A DNA stretch of 64,000 nucleotides from Stenotrophomonas maltophilia (GCF_006974125.1 NZ_CP037858.1:2852001-2916000), one strand, 5' to 3'; counted from the first letter of the stretch, positions 26,753 to 35,134 are shown. Made by a program: numbers and translations. The notes: a model not told the origin generated them from the sequence alone.

Positions 26753-27466
26753 ATGCGTCAGACGAAGGAGACCTCCGGCTTGGTGCTGGTGGTCGAAGAC
26801 AACCGCAACATCTCCGAGATGATCGGGGAATACCTGGAAGGTCGCGGCTTCGAAGTCGACTATGCACAGGACGGCCTGGATGGCTACCGCCTTGCGGCGG
26901 AAAACAGCTATGACGTCGTGGTGCTCGACCTGATGTTGCCGCGCCTGGATGGCATCGAAGTGTGCCGTCGCCTGCGCAACGATGCGCGCAAGTCCACCCC
27001 GGTGCTGATGCTCACGGCACGCGACACGCTGGACGACAAGCTCACCGGCCTGGGTTTCGGTGCCGATGACTACCTGACCAAGCCGTTCGCGATCCAGGAG
27101 CTGGAAGCCCGCCTGCGCGCGCTGATCCGTCGCGAGCGTCGCCAGGTTGGTTCGGAAGTGCTGAAGGTGGCCGACCTGGTGCTCGATCCGGTCAGCATGC
27201 GCGCGACCCGTGCCGGCACCGAGCTGCAGCTTTCGCCGATCGGCCTGCGGCTGCTGACCATCCTGATGCGCGAATCGCCGCGCGTGGTCACCCGCCAGGA
27301 GATCGAGCGCGAGATTTGGGGCAACGGCCTGCCGGATTCGGACACGCTGCGCAGCCACCTGTACAACCTGCGCAAGATCATCGACAAGCCGTTCGACCGT
27401 CCGCTGCTGCACACCGTGCAGAGTGCCGGCTACCGCATTGCCGACATCGCCCAGCCGATGGCCTGA
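26753..27466 (+). CDS. OmpR/PhoB-family response regulator, ColR-like
   Basis: The 237-residue regulator has a receiver domain (VLVVEDN acidic pair; phospho-acceptor Asp in VVVLDLMLPRLDG near residue 58; LTARD; KPF lysine) and a winged-helix DNA-binding domain from about residue 140, with PDSDTLRSHLYNLRKIIDKPF. This last pattern matches ColR, which in Pseudomonas and Xanthomonas controls envelope and metal-stress genes. The sensor kinase gene follows after 156 bases. Start at the ATG preceded by AGAGGGA. Confidence 0.88.
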   Translation: MRQTKETSGLVLVVEDNRNISEMIGEYLEGRGFEVDYAQDGLDGYRLAAENSYDVVVLDLMLPRLDGIEVCRRLRNDARKSTPVLMLTARDTLDDKLTGLGFGADDYLTKPFAIQELEARLRALIRRERRQVGSEVLKVADLVLDPVSMRATRAGTELQLSPIGLRLLTILMRESPRVVTRQEIEREIWGNGLPDSDTLRSHLYNLRKIIDKPFDRPLLHTVQSAGYRIADIAQPMA

Positions 27467-27590
27467 GCAGGATACTCGCCGGTGCAGTGGCAGGCCCGGC
27501 CGGGTTGTGGCCACGTACGAGGGCGGGGCATGACCGGCCGGCGTTGTCGCCGGTCATCGCCCATGCACCCGCACGGCGTGGCGCGCTGCC

Positions 27591-27596
27591 TATAAT
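27591..27596 (+). promoter_or_regulatory. Possible -10 element before the sensor kinase gene
   Basis: A perfect TATAAT stands 27 bases before the kinase ATG, but I see no matching -35 hexamer at 16-18 bases. The kinase may have its own weak or regulated promoter. Confidence 0.35.
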
Positions 27597-27622
27597 CGCA
27601 GCGCTCTGACCGGGACCCCGCA

Positions 27623-28894
27623 ATGCCGCACGGCCTGCCGCGCAAGATCCGTATCGCCTTCATCCTGCAGGCAGTGCTGGCCAGCCTGGGCATCCTGCTG
27701 GGTGCGTGGCTGGTCTCGCTGGTGATCAAGCACAGCCTGGTCGGTGCCGCCCTGCGCGAGGAGGCGGCGTACTACTGGACGCTGCACGAAGCGTCGCCGG
27801 TGCAGCCACCGCCCAATACCCAGAACATCCGCGGCTACCTGCTGGAAAGCGGGCAGTCGGCACTGTCGTTGCCGGCCAACCTGCGCAATCTGGAGCCCGG
27901 CTTCCACGAACTGCCCAAGGATGACCAGCTGGTGCTCGTCGACGTGCGCCCGGCCGGTCGCCTGTACCTGGTGTTCCTGCGCTCGCGCGCGGAGATGCTG
28001 GCGTTCTGGTTCGGCATCGTGCCGGTGCTGCTGACCCTGCTGGCGGTGTATGGCGCCAGCTGGGTGACCTACCGCGCGTCCAAGCGCCTGGTGTCGCCGG
28101 TGAACTGGCTGGCACGGCGCGTGTCGCGCTGGGACCCGGGGCATCCGGAAGCGGCCGACCTGGAGCCCAACAAGCTGCCCGCCGACATGCAGGGCGAGAC
28201 CCGGCAGCTGGCGGCCGCGCTGCATTCGCTGGCCAACCGGGTCAGCGCGCACGTGGCGCGTGAGCGCAACTTCACCCGCGATGCCAGCCATGAACTGCGT
28301 ACGCCGCTGACCGTCATCCGCGTTGCCAGCGACATGGCACTGGGTGATGAAACCCTGCAGCCGCGCCTGCGCCGCAGCCTGCAGCGCATCCAGCGGGCTG
28401 GCCGCGACATGGAGGCGGTGATCGATGCGTTCCTGATCCTCGCCCGCGAGGCCGACGTCGAACCACAGATCGAGCTGTTCGACGTCAACGACATCGTCCG
28501 CTATGAAGTGGACAACGCCAACGAACTGCTGGGGTCTCGCCCGGTGTCGGTGCACCTGCACAGCGATGGCCCGGTGCAGTTGCATGCGCCGCCGCGGGTG
28601 CTGCAGGTGGTGGTCAGCAACCTGGTGCGCAACGCCTGCAGCTACACCGACGAGGGGCGCATCGACGTGCATGTGCACAACGACCGGGTGGTGGTGCGCG
28701 ATACCGGTATCGGCATGTCGGCCGACGCGCTGTCGCGGGCCTTCGAGCCGTTCTACCGCGCCGAGCCGAGCCGCCCGCAGGGCACCGGCCTGGGCCTGTC
28801 GATCGTACGCCGGCTGTGCGACCGCTTCGGCTGGAAGGTCAGCCTGGCCAGCGAGCCGGGCAAGGGCACCGAGGCCACGGTGATCTTCCGGTAG
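27623..28894 (+). CDS. Sensor histidine kinase, ColS-like
   Basis: Membrane kinase of 423 residues: span 1 at about 8-35, a periplasmic loop of about 95 residues, span 2 at about 130-155, a HAMP-like linker, the H-box RDASHELRTPLTVI (His near residue 223), the N-box NLVRNACSYTDEG, G1 VRDTGIGM and G2 GTGLGLSIVRRL. It should phosphorylate the adjacent ColR-like regulator. The periplasmic loop lacks an obvious metal-binding cluster. The TAG stop lies within a GTAG that begins the downstream repeat region. Confidence 0.9.
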   Translation: MPHGLPRKIRIAFILQAVLASLGILLGAWLVSLVIKHSLVGAALREEAAYYWTLHEASPVQPPPNTQNIRGYLLESGQSALSLPANLRNLEPGFHELPKDDQLVLVDVRPAGRLYLVFLRSRAEMLAFWFGIVPVLLTLLAVYGASWVTYRASKRLVSPVNWLARRVSRWDPGHPEAADLEPNKLPADMQGETRQLAAALHSLANRVSAHVARERNFTRDASHELRTPLTVIRVASDMALGDETLQPRLRRSLQRIQRAGRDMEAVIDAFLILAREADVEPQIELFDVNDIVRYEVDNANELLGSRPVSVHLHSDGPVQLHAPPRVLQVVVSNLVRNACSYTDEGRIDVHVHNDRVVVRDTGIGMSADALSRAFEPFYRAEPSRPQGTGLGLSIVRRLCDRFGWKVSLASEPGKGTEATVIFR

Positions 28895-28898
28895 AGGG

Positions 28899-29081
28899 AT
28901 TTTGCCGGGCTGCGCCCGGCACCCGCCGAGGCAACATCAAAAGCGGGCATTCCGTGGAATGGCGGGGCGGTGTGGGTTTGCAGGACACGCCGTAAACCCG
29001 TCCATGGGGGCTCGATGGCGCCATCCATGGCGCCAACGGTCCTGCAAACCCACACCGCCCCGCCTTCGACAGTTTCCCGCG
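28899..29081 (+). repeat. Structured palindromic element, copy A
   Basis: In order: a leader hairpin (TGCCGGGC 28903-28910, TGC loop, GCCCGGCA 28914-28921), a linker with CAACATCAAAAGC, a perfect 26-bp outer stem (28961-28986 with 29039-29064), a 52-base interior that can form two hairpins (CCC-GTCCAT-GGG with a five-base GTAAA bulge and an outer GCC/GGC; GGCGCC-ATCCAT-GGCGCC), and the tail TTCGACAGTTTCCCGCG. It fills the gap between the kinase and the SGNH hydrolase gene. Four relatives are at 32.6, 32.9, 56.5 and 56.9 kb. Function unknown. Confidence 0.8.
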
Positions 29082-29088
29082 ATCCGCA

Positions 29089-29111
29089 GTAGATCCACGC
29101 CATGCGTGGAT
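29089..29111 (+). repeat. SMAG copy
   Basis: GTAG at 29089-29092 followed by ATCCACGCCATGCGTGGAT, placed 8 bases after the tail of structured element copy A. Confidence 0.85.
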
Positions 29112-29119
29112 GGGGTTGC

Positions 29120-29821
29120 TCAGTTGCAGTTGACCTTCGGCGCCAGCGCCCTGGTCCAGATCGCGTAGCCGGCCGGGGTCATGTGCAGCATGTCCTCGCG
29201 GAACAGCTTCGCATCCGGCTGGCCATCCGCGCCCAGCATCGGCGTGTAGATGTCGGTGAAACCGGTGTTGGGCAGCTTGGCCAGGGCGGCCTTGATCAGC
29301 GAGTTGGCCTCGTTGATCGCCGGCAGCAGGTGCGCGCGCGACGGGCTCGGCTTGATCGACAGGTACTCGACCCTGGTCGTCGGCAGGTCGCGGTGCACGC
29401 GCTGCACGAAGGCGACCACGTCATCGCGCACCTGGGTCGCGCTGCGGCCGCTGTTGAGGTCGTTGTCACCGGCGTAGAAGAACACCTTGCACGGCGCATA
29501 CGGCACCACGATCTGGCCGGCATACCAGGTGCTGTCACGCACTTCCGAACCGCCGAAACCACGGTTGAATACCGGCTGGCCGGGGAAGTCGGTGGCCAGG
29601 CTCTCCCAGAAGCGGATGGAGGAGCTGCCGATGAACTCGATGCCGCCCCGTGGCGGCGGGTTGGCCTGGTCGGCGCTGGCGAAGTGGGCCATGTCGCCGG
29701 CCCAGGCCACGTTGGAGACCTGCTCGGGCACGCGCGGCGGCTTGGCCGGGCTCAGCGCCTGGGCCAGGGGGGCGGCGGTCAGCAGGCCCAGCATCAGCAG
29801 GCAGGTACGGCGATGGGACAT
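29120..29821 (-). CDS. Secreted SGNH/GDSL-type hydrolase
   Basis: The 233-residue protein has a signal peptide (cleavage after AQA, about residue 22). The SGNH blocks are FIGSSSIRFW (nucleophile Ser, block I), NRGFGG (block II), YAGDND (block III) and MLHMTPAGY (block V His). The GSSS form of block I is typical of esterases acting on acetylated sugars or lipids rather than of TesA. It is monocistronic. Substrate unknown. Confidence 0.85.
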   Translation of the reverse strand: MSHRRTCLLMLGLLTAAPLAQALSPAKPPRVPEQVSNVAWAGDMAHFASADQANPPPRGGIEFIGSSSIRFWESLATDFPGQPVFNRGFGGSEVRDSTWYAGQIVVPYAPCKVFFYAGDNDLNSGRSATQVRDDVVAFVQRVHRDLPTTRVEYLSIKPSPSRAHLLPAINEANSLIKAALAKLPNTGFTDIYTPMLGADGQPDAKLFREDMLHMTPAGYAIWTRALAPKVNCN

Positions 29822-30034
29822 CAGGCGCTCCAGCGGGGAAGGGGAAAGCCATCATAGAAGCTGGGGCGGCCCGGGGCTTGCCCCTGGCAGTCCATTCACC
29901 GGGCCGGTGCCGGGATGCGGCCGGCGGCCTTGTGGCAAAATGGCAGCCATCTGCCTATCCCTGTGCACCCATGATTCCCTGCCGTGCGTCTGAGCGGTCG
30001 CTGCGCCGCGCCCCTGTTGCTGGATGTTCCCCCC

Positions 30035-30430
30035 GTGGCTGATCAGTTCGGCCATCTGCCCCGCGGCCCGCGCCGCATCTTCCAGGCCGCCCGCTGGTCC
30101 TGGCAGGGCCTGCGCGCCGCCTGGCTGCACGAATCGTCGTTCCGGCTGGAGGTCTACCTGCTGATCCTGCTGGCCCCGATCGCGATCTGGCTGGGGCAGA
30201 CCCCGGTCGAGCGCGCGCTGCTGATCGGCTCGATGCTGCTGGTGCTGGCGATGGAACTGGCCAACTCGGCCATCGAAGCGGTGATCGAACGTTACGGCAG
30301 CGAGATCCACGAGCTGGCCGGCCGCGCCAAGGACATGGGCTCGGCGGCGGTCTTCGTGCTGATGATGAACGTGCTTCTGTGCTGGGCGCTGGTCGTGGTC
30401 CCGCATGCAATGGCCGGCATTTACGGCTGA
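30035..30430 (+). CDS. dgkA: Diacylglycerol kinase
   Basis: This 131-residue inner-membrane enzyme phosphorylates diacylglycerol to phosphatidic acid in lipid recycling. It has the three-span layout and the signature AMELANSAIEAVIER with the catalytic glutamates, plus KDMGSAAVFV. The start is a GTG giving the family N-terminus; a GTG 17 codons upstream is also open. TerC-like gene 30 bases downstream on the same strand. Confidence 0.92.
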   Translation: MADQFGHLPRGPRRIFQAARWSWQGLRAAWLHESSFRLEVYLLILLAPIAIWLGQTPVERALLIGSMLLVLAMELANSAIEAVIERYGSEIHELAGRAKDMGSAAVFVLMMNVLLCWALVVVPHAMAGIYG

Positions 30431-30459
30431 TCCCCATTCCCCCTTGTTGAAGACTTCCC

Positions 30460-31209
30460 ATGTCCCTTGAGTTTCTTGCCGATCCGAATGTCTGGTTGAC
30501 CCTGTTCACGCTGAGTGCGCTGGAAATCGTGCTCGGCATCGACAACCTGGTGTTCATCTCCATCGCCGTCAGCAAGCTGCCAGAGCACCGCCGCCCGTTC
30601 GCGCGTCGGCTCGGCATCGCAGTGGCCTGTATCACCCGTATCGGCCTGCTGGTATCGCTGGCGTACCTGGCGCACATGCAGGCGAACCTGTTCACCGTAG
30701 CCGGCATGGGCATTTCCATCCGCGACCTGGTGCTGATCGTTGGTGGCCTGTTCCTGATCATCAAGGGTTGGATGGAGATCAAGGAAATGATCACCGGTGG
30801 CGAGGATGAAGATCCGAGCACGACCAAGACCTCGGCCGTGTTCGGCTACGTGATCGCGCAGATCGCGGTCATCGACATCGTGTTCTCGCTGGACTCGGTG
30901 ATCACCGCGGTCGGCATCGCTGACCACGTGCCGGTGATGGTCGCCGCGATCCTGCTGTCGGTGGCGGTGATGCTGCTGGCCGCCAACCCGCTGGGCCGCT
31001 TCATCGACGCCAACCCGACCGTGAAGATGCTGGCGCTGGCCTTCATCCTGCTGATCGGTGCGGTGCTGATCCTGGATGGCCTGGACGTGCACATTCCCAA
31101 GCCTTACATCTACGCCGCCATGGGCTTCTCGGTGCTGGTGGAGTGGCTGAACCTGCTGATGCGCCGCCGCGCACGCGAACACCACGTGCCGGGTGCCGGC
31201 GACTGGTAA
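30460..31209 (+). CDS. TerC-family integral membrane protein
   Basis: The 249-residue protein has seven to eight spans. The metal-site motifs ALEIVLGIDNLVFISI (about 20-35) and VFSLDSVITAVG (about 143-154) are characteristic of TerC/Alx/YgaP-like proteins, several of which export manganese. No yybP-ykoY manganese riboswitch is possible in the 29-base gap before it. A terminator follows 25 bases after its stop, so dgkA and this gene probably form one transcript. Confidence 0.92.
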   Translation: MSLEFLADPNVWLTLFTLSALEIVLGIDNLVFISIAVSKLPEHRRPFARRLGIAVACITRIGLLVSLAYLAHMQANLFTVAGMGISIRDLVLIVGGLFLIIKGWMEIKEMITGGEDEDPSTTKTSAVFGYVIAQIAVIDIVFSLDSVITAVGIADHVPVMVAAILLSVAVMLLAANPLGRFIDANPTVKMLALAFILLIGAVLILDGLDVHIPKPYIYAAMGFSVLVEWLNLLMRRRAREHHVPGAGDW

Positions 31210-31234
31210 GCGCGCCGCTGGCGTGTGAGTCCCT

Positions 31235-31263
31235 CAGAACCCCCGGCCTGGCCGGGGGTTCTG
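31235..31263 (+). terminator. Terminator after the TerC gene
   Basis: A 13-bp stem (CAGAACCCCCGGC with GCCGGGGGTTCTG) and a short loop, followed by GCGTTGTG. It is strong in stem energy but has a poor T-run. Confidence 0.75.
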
Positions 31264-31307
31264 CGTTGTGGGGGCCCGGCTCTGCTACGGCGCTGCGGTT
31301 TTTGCAC

Positions 31308-31384
31308 CTGTAGCGGGGTTCTGGTCTCCACTTGTGAACCAGGATCAACAGTGTTTTCCCGGGGCGAGGCTTAATCCGCTACAG
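31308..31384. promoter_or_regulatory. Inverted repeat in the MFS gene leader
   Basis: CTGTAGCGG (31308-31316) and CCGCTACAG (31376-31384) are perfect 9-bp complements, with CTGGT...ACCAG inside. It may be a remnant SMAG pair (each arm contains GTAG or CTAC) or an operator. No regulator gene is adjacent. Confidence 0.35.
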
Positions 31385-31435
31385 CAAAGCGCGCAGGCTA
31401 CGCACTCCCGATTCCCGCCCCCAGGAAACCCTCCC

Positions 31436-32596
31436 ATGAATTCCAGAGCCGCCTTGCTGGCGCTTGCCGTCGGCGCCTTTGCCATCGGAACCACCGAGTT
31501 TGCGCCGATGGGACTGTTGCCGGTCATCGCCGACGGCGTGGGCGTGGGCATTCCCACCGCCGGCATGCTGATCACCGCCTACGCCGTGGGCGTGATGCTG
31601 GGTGCCCCGGTGATGACCCTGCTGATGGGACGGTTCGGCAAGCGCACCGCGCTGATGCTGCTGATGTCGATCTTCGTGGTCGGCAACCTGCTCTCGGCAC
31701 TGGCCCCAAACTACGGCCTGCTGTTGCTGTCGCGCCTGGTCACCAGCCTCAATCACGGTGCCTTCTTCGGCATCGGTGCGGTGGTCGCCGCCAGCCTGGT
31801 ACCAAAGGAAAAGCAGGCCGCCGCCGTGGCGACCATGTTCATGGGCCTGACCATCGCCAACATCGGTGGCGTGCCGCTGGCCACCTGGGTCGGCCAGCAG
31901 CTGGGCTGGCGCTTGTCTTTCGCTGGCACGGCAGTGCTGGGCGTGGTGGCGATCACCGCGCTGGGCCTGGCCCTGCCGGCATCGGCACCGGGCCCGCGTC
32001 CGGACGTGCGCCGCGAGATGAAGGCCATCCTGCAGCCGCAGGTACTGCTGGCGATGGGCACCACGGTGCTCGGCGCGGGTGCGATGTTCACCCTCTACAC
32101 CTACGTGGCGCCGGTGCTGACCGAACTGACCGGTGCCTCCAACGCCTTCATCGCGATGTCGCTGGCGCTGATTGGTATCGGCTTCACGTTCGGCAATGGC
32201 ATCGGTGGGCGCATGGCCGACTGGTCGCTGGACGGTGCCACGCGCATCCTGCTGGCAGTCCTGGCCCTGCTGATGTTCATGTTGCCGCTGGCCTTCATGA
32301 GCCACGCCACCGCGGCGCTCGGTGTGCTGCTGTTCGGCGCGGCGACGTTCGCCATCGTGCCGCCGCTGCAGATCCGGGTGATGGAAGCGGCCAGCGAAGC
32401 GCCGGGGCTGGCGTCGTCGATCAACGTGGGTGCGTTCAACCTGGGCAATGCCGTAGGCGCGGCGCTGGGTGGTGCGGTGATCAGCTCGGGGCTGGGCTAC
32501 GCCGCGATTCCGGTGGTCGGTGGCCTGCTGGCGGCGGCGGGGTTGCTGCTGGCATGGTTGGGGCGTCCTCGCACTGCGGTGGCCGAGGCTTGCTGA
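31436..32596 (+). CDS. MFS transporter, DHA1 family (YdhP/AraJ-like)
   Basis: The 386-residue protein has 12 predicted spans. ALAVGAFAIGTTEFAPMGLLPVIA is the AraJ/YdhP-type N-terminus and GRFGKRTALML the loop 2-3 motif. It is expected to be an exporter of small molecules such as sugars, arabinose derivatives or drugs. It shares its subfamily but not close sequence with the transporter at 12.7 kb. The chosen ATG begins at the conserved N-terminus. Confidence 0.88.
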   Translation: MNSRAALLALAVGAFAIGTTEFAPMGLLPVIADGVGVGIPTAGMLITAYAVGVMLGAPVMTLLMGRFGKRTALMLLMSIFVVGNLLSALAPNYGLLLLSRLVTSLNHGAFFGIGAVVAASLVPKEKQAAAVATMFMGLTIANIGGVPLATWVGQQLGWRLSFAGTAVLGVVAITALGLALPASAPGPRPDVRREMKAILQPQVLLAMGTTVLGAGAMFTLYTYVAPVLTELTGASNAFIAMSLALIGIGFTFGNGIGGRMADWSLDGATRILLAVLALLMFMLPLAFMSHATAALGVLLFGAATFAIVPPLQIRVMEAASEAPGLASSINVGAFNLGNAVGAALGGAVISSGLGYAAIPVVGGLLAAAGLLLAWLGRPRTAVAEAC

Positions 32597-32607
32597 GTGA
32601 TGTGGGG

Positions 32608-32797
32608 TTCCGGCAGGGCTTGCAGCCCTGCACCCGCTGCAATCAACGTCAACGGCAAAAGCCTGCATTCCGTGAGTTGGCGGGGTGGGTCCGGTTGAGG
32701 GGGGCGCTGCAAGTACGTCCATGTAAGCTCGGTCGCCGCATCCATGCGGCTCACGCCCCCTCAACCGGACCCACCCCGCCTTCGACAGTTTCCCGCG
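32608..32797 (+). repeat. Structured palindromic element, copy C
   Basis: Leader hairpin GCAGGGCT (32613-32620), TGC loop, AGCCCTGC; linker with CAACGTCAACGGCAAAAGC; outer stem 32679-32706 with 32754-32780 (one extra G on the left); interior hairpins GCT-gcaag-TAC-GTCCAT-GTA-AGC and GCCGC-ATCCAT-GCGGC; tail TTCGACAGTTTCCCGCG. The arms differ in sequence from copy A but pair equally well. It faces copy E tail to tail. Confidence 0.8.
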
Positions 32798-32823
32798 ATC
32801 GGTCGGAACGGCGTTCTGCTTTG

Positions 32824-32847
32824 GTAGGTGTCGACCTTGGTCGACAC
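32824..32847 (+). repeat. SMAG copy between structured elements C and E
   Basis: GTAG (32824-32827) with the stem GTGTCGACC/GGTCGACAC. Between this and element E lies a T-rich tract (about 32865-32895). Confidence 0.75.
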
Positions 32848-32902
32848 GAATGCCTGAAGAATCGATTTTTGCTTTTGATTTTTCTTTTGATCTTCCCGCG
32901 GT

Positions 32903-33022
32903 GCGCAGGAAATTGTCTGTGGCCGGGCGGGTGGGCGTGGCGGGGGTATCCGCGCCATGGATGGCGCGGCTAAGCCTCCAGGGACGGATTCACGGCGTCC
33001 CCCGCCATGCCCACCCGCCCGG
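32903..33022 (-). repeat. Structured palindromic element, copy E
   Basis: Read on the minus strand: outer stem 33022-32997 with 32948-32923 (26 positions, one G-T type wobble and a frayed inner end), a 48-base interior with GCC-gtgaa-TCC-GTCCCT-GGA-GGC and CCGCGCC-ATCCAT-GGCGCGG hairpins, and a divergent tail CAGACAATTTCCTGCG. I see no clear leader hairpin. The rest of the 32597-33134 gap holds only the lemA leader. Confidence 0.75.
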
Positions 33023-33134
33023 ACTACTCAGGCGATCCATGAGCATGGCCACCGCGGAGGGGGCGGCGCCCGATGGCCGGTCTTTCACCCGAACCATGGC
33101 ATGCTCGGTGCCCAGTCCACCCGGAACCTCCGCC

Positions 33135-33752
33135 ATGCGCCTGTTCACCCGTGTCCTTCCCCTGATGCTGCTGGCCTCCCTGCTCTCCGGCTGCGGCTAC
33201 AACGCCATCCAGCAGAAGGATGAAGCGGTCAAGGCCAGCTGGTCGGAGGTCATCAACCAGTACAAGCGCCGCGCCGACCTGGTGCCCAACCTGGTGCAGA
33301 CCGTGAAGGGCTTCGCCAGCCAGGAAGAGCGCGTGCTGACCGAAGTCACCAACGCCCGTTCGCGTGTCGGCCAGATCAACGTCAATGCCGATGACGAAGC
33401 CTCGCTCAAGCAGTTCCAGCAGGCCCAGGGCGAACTTGGCAGCGCGCTGTCGCGGCTGCTGGTGGTCACCGAGAACTACCCGGAGCTGAAGTCCAACCAG
33501 AACTTCCGCGACCTGCAGGCGCAGCTGGAAGGTACCGAGAACCGGGTCACCGTCGCCCGCGGCCGCTACATCCAGCAGGTGCAGGACTACAACACCTACA
33601 TCCGCTCGTTCCCGCAGGTGATCACCGCCAAGCTCTTCGGTTACAAGACCAAGCCGAACTTCACCGTGGACAACGAAGCACAGATTTCCAACGCGCCGGC
33701 GGTCGATTTCGGCAACGCGCCGCAGCAGCCGGCACCGCAGCCGGGCCACTGA
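33135..33752 (+). CDS. lemA: LemA-family lipoprotein
   Basis: The 205-residue protein has a lipoprotein signal (lipobox LLSGC, acylated Cys at about residue 20), then a long helical-bundle domain typical of LemA: VKASWSEVINQYKRRADLVPNLVQTVKGF and RYIQQVQDYNTYIRSFP. Its biochemical role is unknown. In many bacteria lemA is followed by TPM-domain genes, as here (3-base gap). The long reading frame upstream runs through repeat DNA and is not part of the protein. Confidence 0.93.
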   Translation: MRLFTRVLPLMLLASLLSGCGYNAIQQKDEAVKASWSEVINQYKRRADLVPNLVQTVKGFASQEERVLTEVTNARSRVGQINVNADDEASLKQFQQAQGELGSALSRLLVVTENYPELKSNQNFRDLQAQLEGTENRVTVARGRYIQQVQDYNTYIRSFPQVITAKLFGYKTKPNFTVDNEAQISNAPAVDFGNAPQQPAPQPGH

Positions 33753-33755
33753 CCG

Positions 33756-34640
33756 ATGCGCCTGGCCACTGCGCTGCTGGCCCTGCTGCTGTGGCTGCCG
33801 CTGGCCGCGCAGGCACAGCAGCTGGCGCCGATTCCGGCGCTGGATTCGCCGGTGGTGGATACCACCGGCACGCTGGACGCCGCGCAGAAGCAGGCGCTGG
33901 TGCAGCAGGCGATCGAGCTGCAGCAACGCAAGGGTAGCCAGCTGCAGGTGCTGGTGGTGCCCACGACCCAGCCGGAAGACATCGCGCAGTACACCACGCG
34001 CGTCTTCGACCAGTGGCAGATTGGCCGCAAGGGTGTGGATGATGGCGTGCTGCTGGTGGTGGCCAAGGAAGACAGGCGCGTGCGCATTGAACCGGGCTAC
34101 GGCCTGGAGGGAGCGATTCCCGATGCCATCGCCAACCGGGTCATCCAGGAGTACCTGGTGCCGCGTTTCCGTGCCGGCGACTACGCCGGCGGCATCACCG
34201 ATGCCACAGCCGTACTGGTGAAGATCGTCGATGGTGAAGCACTGCCTGCGCCGGTCAGCAGCCAGCGCGGCCGTGAGCCCGAGGGTGGCGGCGATACCTG
34301 GTTCCTGGCGCTGTTCATCGGCGTGTTCGCCGGCAGCATCCTGCGCGGCGTGTTCTCGCGGGTGCCGCGACCGCTGCGTGGCCTGCTCGGCGGTGCTGGT
34401 GCAGCACTGGCGGCGTTCCTGTTCACGTCCACGCTGCTGGCCAGTGGCCTGGCAGGCGTCGTGGGCCTGATCGTTGCCATGCTCTCCGGTCACCCGGGCC
34501 GCTTTGCCGGAGGCGGCGGCTGGGGCGGTGGCAGCTGGGGCGGCGGAGGCGGCTTCGGTGGCGGTGGTGGATTCGGCGGCGGCGGTTGGGGCGGTGGTGG
34601 TGGCCGCTCCGGCGGTGGCGGTGCTTCGGGGGGATGGTGA
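33756..34640 (+). CDS. TPM-domain (YgcG) membrane protein with Gly-rich tail
   Basis: The 294-residue protein has a signal peptide (cleavage after AQA, about 21), a TPM/YgcG domain (VVDTTGTLDAAQKQAL... GKGVDDGVLLVVAKEDRRVRIEPGYGLEG; residues about 30-165), spans near 183-205 and 215-240, and a glycine-rich tail with GGWGGG-type repeats, usual for this family. TPM domains have been linked to photosystem repair in plants and to envelope functions in bacteria. No activity can be assigned. It overlaps the next gene (TGATG). Confidence 0.9.
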   Translation: MRLATALLALLLWLPLAAQAQQLAPIPALDSPVVDTTGTLDAAQKQALVQQAIELQQRKGSQLQVLVVPTTQPEDIAQYTTRVFDQWQIGRKGVDDGVLLVVAKEDRRVRIEPGYGLEGAIPDAIANRVIQEYLVPRFRAGDYAGGITDATAVLVKIVDGEALPAPVSSQRGREPEGGGDTWFLALFIGVFAGSILRGVFSRVPRPLRGLLGGAGAALAAFLFTSTLLASGLAGVVGLIVAMLSGHPGRFAGGGGWGGGSWGGGGGFGGGGGFGGGGWGGGGGRSGGGGASGGW

Positions 34641-35134
34641 TGATCCAACGGCTGTGTCGTCATGTATTTTCGCCGTCGGTACGGCGCGCGTTCCCGCCGG
34701 CCACGCTGCAGGCGATCACCGAGGCCATCGCGGCCGGTGAGCAGCGCCACGGTGGGCAGGTGATGTTCGCGGTGGAAGCGGACCTGCCGCTGGCGGCGCT
34801 GTGGCACAAGGTCACACCGCGCCAGGCTGCCGAACATGCCTTTGCCCGCCTGCGCGCCTGGGATACCACCCACAACAATGGTGTACTGATCTACCTCCTG
34901 TTGGCTGACCACGCCATCGAGATCGTTGCCGACCGTGGCCTGCAGGGCCGGGTCAGCCCGGCGCAGTGGCAGCGGGTCTGCACCCACCTGCGCGAGGGCC
35001 TGCGCGGGTCCAATCCGGTGGAAGCGCTGCAGGATGCCATCGACGAGGTCTCGAGCCTGATCGAAGGGCACTTTCCGGCCTCGACCCGGTCGAACGATGA
35101 CGCGTTGCCGAACTCGCCCCAGCTCCTTGGTTGA
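34640..35134 (+). CDS. TPM-domain protein, short cytosolic form
   Basis: The 164-residue protein is a second TPM domain without signal peptide or membrane span. VTPRQAAEHAFARLRAWDTTHNNGVLIYLLLADHAIEIVADRGL corresponds to the GVDDGVLLVV...IEPGYGL part of its neighbour. The start overlaps the previous stop as TGATG, with GGGGGATGG ahead; a start two codons earlier (34634) is possible. The lemA-TPM-TPM order is a conserved three-gene operon. Confidence 0.88.
   Translation: MIQRLCRHVFSPSVRRAFPPATLQAITEAIAAGEQRHGGQVMFAVEADLPLAALWHKVTPRQAAEHAFARLRAWDTTHNNGVLIYLLLADHAIEIVADRGLQGRVSPAQWQRVCTHLREGLRGSNPVEALQDAIDEVSSLIEGHFPASTRSNDDALPNSPQLLG

Noticed and set aside
28753..29103. Small open frames inside structured element A (and similar ones in B and D)
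   Set aside because: The frames exist only because the palindrome is free of stops. Stem changes are compensated at the base level and not kept as amino-acid similarity.
30431..30459. Manganese riboswitch upstream of the TerC-family gene
   Set aside because: Only 29 bases separate it from dgkA, too short for the yybP-ykoY structure.
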